Positions 34,318 to 36,243 of a stretch of 36,243 bases of DNA are shown here, piece after piece (the first letter of the stretch is position 1; each line of letters begins with the position of its first letter). The DNA lies in NCBI GenBank assembly GCA_024280575.1, contig JAJRPV010000048.1, positions 1 to 36,243 on the forward strand, in the 5' to 3' direction. The notes beneath the pieces are model-generated. The model had not been told where the DNA came from and searched no databases. It saw only the letters and a program-made list of their open reading frames with translations. A program made the position numbers and the translations under genes. Origin of the DNA: Campylobacterales bacterium. Its GTDB lineage: Bacteria > Campylobacterota > Campylobacteria > Campylobacterales > Sulfurospirillaceae.

Positions 34318-35118
34318 ATGAAAAAGAATTTTATAATAATACTCATCTTGGCATCATCGATGAACTTATCTGCCTCTTGTGAAAACGGTAAAAAAATATT
34401 TCAAAAAAAATGCGCATCCTGTCATCTAGGATACATAGCAGGAAAAGTACTAGAAGACAATTTTTATAAAAAAGAGAATAAAACCTTAAACCTTAAAGCA
34501 CCAACTGTAAATATGCTTGCATACTTTTTAAAAGAAGCACCTGATCATTTAGGCGATAAAAACGACCCGGAAATGCAAAGAATGGAAATAGGTGATTTTA
34601 TTCAAGATTATGTCTATAATCCAAACAGAAAAAATAGCGTCATACCAAATCATTTTTTAAAATATTTTGCTCCAAAAAAGAGTATGAAAGGCAAGGTGAC
34701 CCAAGATGAGTTGTCAAAAATATCTGATTATCTCTTCGAATATAAAGACAGGAGAATTAAAAAAATAAAAAAGATATCTCTTGCAAACATGAGTATAAAG
34801 CAACTTGTGCAAAAAGCAAAAAAAGAAAATAAACGCTTATTGATAGAGGCGATTTCCAAAACATGCTACTATTGTGAAAAGATGTCAAAAGAAGTGCTTT
34901 CACTGCCTGATGTAAAAAAGGCAATCAATCAAAATTTTGTATTTATTCAAGTTGACATAGACGAAAAAAAACTGCCTCTCAACCTTGATAAGAAATTTAA
35001 AAAGATAACACCAACATTTTTTGCTCTTACGCCTAGTGGGAAGCTGTTAAATGATTATCCCGGTGCTTGGAGTAAGAGTGATTTTTTACTTATCTTAAAA
35101 GAAAATCTAAAAAAATAA
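34318..35118 (+). CDS. Exported cytochrome c-thioredoxin fusion protein
   Basis: 266 residues from ATG 34318 (an earlier in-frame ATG at 34294 overlaps the DsrE-like gene). Signal peptide, then one haem motif CASCH (32-36) in an unusual cytochrome domain, then a C-terminal thioredoxin fold with CYYC (183-186) and the cis-Pro ITPTFFALTP. The pairing of haem and dithiol in one protein suggests thiol oxidation or reduction near Sox, comparable in role to SoxW or SoxV, but this is inference. Confidence 0.75.
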   Translation: MKKNFIIILILASSMNLSASCENGKKIFQKKCASCHLGYIAGKVLEDNFYKKENKTLNLKAPTVNMLAYFLKEAPDHLGDKNDPEMQRMEIGDFIQDYVYNPNRKNSVIPNHFLKYFAPKKSMKGKVTQDELSKISDYLFEYKDRRIKKIKKISLANMSIKQLVQKAKKENKRLLIEAISKTCYYCEKMSKEVLSLPDVKKAINQNFVFIQVDIDEKKLPLNLDKKFKKITPTFFALTPSGKLLNDYPGAWSKSDFLLILKENLKK

Positions 35119-35268
35119 GCCCTAATTTATAATTTTGTGCTAAAATTTCACTAATTGCAACATGCTCAAGGCTTGAGCTGACATAGATGTTACATTAAAC
35201 TTTCACCAATCTACATGTACACTCTCAAATATGTCTTTATATGCAAAATCTATTCTCAGGATGACAGT

Positions 35269-35346
35269 ATGAAATATTCTTCGCAAAGTGAAAGCATAAG
35301 TTCGAGGAATTTTTCAGGAATTTACTTCCTAAAAAAGGAGAAATAA
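35269..35346 (+). other. Possible 25-codon leader ORF (MKYSSQSES...)
   Basis: An open frame from ATG 35269 runs through element F1 (RNFSGIYFLKKEK) and stops at TAA 35344-35346. No clear ribosome-binding site precedes it. Near-duplicate of the next frame by tandem duplication (79-nt period). Confidence 0.25.
35280..35345 (+). repeat. Two-hairpin element, copy F1
   Basis: P1 TTCGC/GTGAA with loop AAA (35280-35292), core AGCATAAGTTCGAG then GAATTT, P2 of 11 bp with one C-A mismatch around AGGAA/TTCCT and loop TTTAC (35310-35336), then GGAG. Confidence 0.75.
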
Positions 35347-35347
35347 A

Positions 35348-35431
35348 ATGAAATACTCTATGCAAAGCATAAGCATAAGTTCGAGGAATTTCTTAGGAAT
35401 TTACTTCCTAAGAAAGGAGACATTAATATGA
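35348..35431 (+). CDS. Possible 27-codon leader peptide coupled to the transglutaminase gene
   Basis: ATG 35348 has an excellent ribosome-binding site (AAAAAAGGAG, 7-nt spacing) supplied by element F1. The frame runs through element F2 (SSRNFLGIYFLRKETLI) and ends in ATGA, overlapping the next gene's start. Translation here would unfold F2 and couple to the next gene. No functional peptide is claimed: changes between the two frames alter residues but preserve pairing. Confidence 0.3.
   Translation: MKYSMQSISISSRNFLGIYFLRKETLI
35359..35424 (+). repeat. Two-hairpin element, copy F2
   Basis: P1 TATGC/GCATA with loop AAA (35359-35371), same core as F1, P2 TTTCTTAGGAA/TTCCTAAGAAA with loop TTTAC (35389-35415), then GGAGACATT, which is also the ribosome-binding site of the next gene. 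Both stems differ from F1 by changes that keep pairing. Confidence 0.8.
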
Positions 35432-36243
35432 AACGAAGAGAGTTTTTAAAAACTTCTGCGATGACACTTGGAGCGGTTTCGCTTATACAAAGTGATATCT
35501 TTGCGGATGAAAACAGAAGAAGATTTAAGGTTGTGGCAGATTTTGATATCAAGTATGATGAGAAAAATTTTCCTGCAAAACTGTGGTTTCCATTGCCATA
35601 CGACAGTAGCTATCAAAAAGTAAAATCTTTAAAGTTTAGCGGAAATTATGACAGTTCAAATATCAATTCACAAAACAGTGATGATGTAAAAATACTGTTT
35701 GCAAGTTGGGAAAAAAGCGATAAAAAAAAGAAATTGCATATAGAGATGGAAATTGAAACGACTTATAGAAGTGTTAATTTAAAATATATTAAAAAAATGA
35801 GCAAACAAAACTTGCCGATTCCACAAAATGTGAAAAAATTTCTGGAATCTTCTTCGCATATACCGACTGATGGAAAAATCAAAGAAATTGCAGACAAGAT
35901 AACTAAAGGCATAAGCGATAGATTTGATAAAGTTCAAGCCATATATGACTGGGTTACCGAGACTACTTTTAGGGATCCAAAAGTTATAGGTTGTGGTGTA
36001 GGAAATGCTGGCAAGATGGTAAAAAGCGGTTATTTTGGCGGAAAATGTACAGATATCAGCTCTTTGTTTGTAGCACTTACGAGAGCCGCTGGTATCCCGT
36101 GCCGAGATGTTTTTGGAATCAGACTTGGTTTATCACATTTTTCAAAAGCTTTGGGAAAAGCAGATAAAAATGGCTTTGCTAATATCTCTACTTGGCAGCA
36201 TTGCAGGGCAGAGTATTATATACCCGGAATTGGTTGGGTTCCA
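35428..36243 (+). CDS. Tat-exported transglutaminase-like protein, partial (cut by window end)
   Basis: 272 codons visible; no stop inside the window. Tat leader MKRREFLKTSAM. A beta-rich N-terminal half is followed by a transglutaminase core: C207 in GGKCTDISSLFVALTRAAG and H258 in TWQHCRAEYY, then GIGWVP; the catalytic Asp would come after the end. Such proteins act as papain-like proteases or cross-linkers; the substrate is unknown. Start ATG 35428 follows AAAGGAG at 8 nt. Confidence 0.8.
   Translation, partial: MKRREFLKTSAMTLGAVSLIQSDIFADENRRRFKVVADFDIKYDEKNFPAKLWFPLPYDSSYQKVKSLKFSGNYDSSNINSQNSDDVKILFASWEKSDKKKKLHIEMEIETTYRSVNLKYIKKMSKQNLPIPQNVKKFLESSSHIPTDGKIKEIADKITKGISDRFDKVQAIYDWVTETTFRDPKVIGCGVGNAGKMVKSGYFGGKCTDISSLFVALTRAAGIPCRDVFGIRLGLSHFSKALGKADKNGFANISTWQHCRAEYYIPGIGWVP

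Larger units (their letters stand above)
35119..35427 (+). other. Intergenic region with tandem repeats upstream of the transglutaminase gene
   Basis: 309 nt. It holds an extended -10 box (TGTGCTAAAAT, box at 35141-35146) as a possible promoter, a small inverted repeat GCTCAA/TTGAGC (35164-35178), the octamer TACATGTA (35212-35219), and two tandem two-hairpin elements (35280-35424) with small open frames. Confidence 0.5.

Overview
The window is AT-rich chromosomal DNA from a sulfur-oxidising member of the Campylobacterota (Epsilonproteobacteria), in the Sulfurimonas/Sulfuricurvum/Arcobacter neighbourhood; I cannot fix the genus. Reasons: the S10/spc ribosomal proteins look epsilonproteobacterial, promoters are mostly extended -10 boxes without a clear -35, and one block holds a full Sox thiosulfate-oxidation set including SoxCD.

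Layout. 1-7245 (minus): S10-spc operon in standard order, rpsJ-rplC-rplD-rplW-rplB-rpsS-rplV-rpsC-rplP-rpmC-rpsQ-rplN-rplX-rplE-rpsN-rpsH-rplF-rplR (rplR cut by the window edge). rplC carries a one-base frameshift in a homopolymer. 7481-15324: housekeeping: a P-loop ATPase interrupted by in-frame TGA, rnhB, aroC, rnc, rnhA, a LapB-like TPR protein, dnaG, a ThiI-type/NFACT-R tRNA-modification protein and tRNA-Ala(GGC). 15527-25522: a type II secretion locus, gspK-L-M-N-C-D-E-F on the minus strand diverging from pseudopilins gspG-H-I-J on the plus strand; gspH is broken and gspI lacks a normal start codon. 25834-32895: soxC-D-X-Y-Z-A-K-B, the periplasmic multienzyme system that binds thiosulfate to SoxY, oxidises it through SoxXA and SoxCD and releases sulfate through SoxB. 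32948-36243: exported proteins probably linked to sulfur/thiol handling (a metallo-beta-lactamase-fold protein with a decayed metal site, a DsrE-like protein, a cytochrome c-thioredoxin fusion) and a Tat-exported transglutaminase-like protein running off the end.

The most interesting thing is not a gene. A roughly 65-nt element recurs at least eight times, plus two or three decayed copies: two hairpins (P1 with a 3-5 nt loop, P2 with a 7-11 bp stem) joined by a conserved core (GCTTyAGT ... GnGAATTT) and followed by a purine-rich AAAGA/AAAGG and a mostly kept ACA. Every copy points the same way as the gene just downstream and ends 3 to about 35 nt before its start codon: rpsJ (S10 operon leader), aroC (three tandem copies), soxX, soxY, soxZ, and the transglutaminase gene (two tandem copies). 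Stem sequences differ between copies but pairing is kept by matched changes on both sides, which points to a selected RNA (or DNA) structure. A second unexplained pattern is the octamer palindrome TACATGTA, found ten times, about seven times chance expectation, twice as the perfect 14-bp palindrome CTCTACATGTAGAG.
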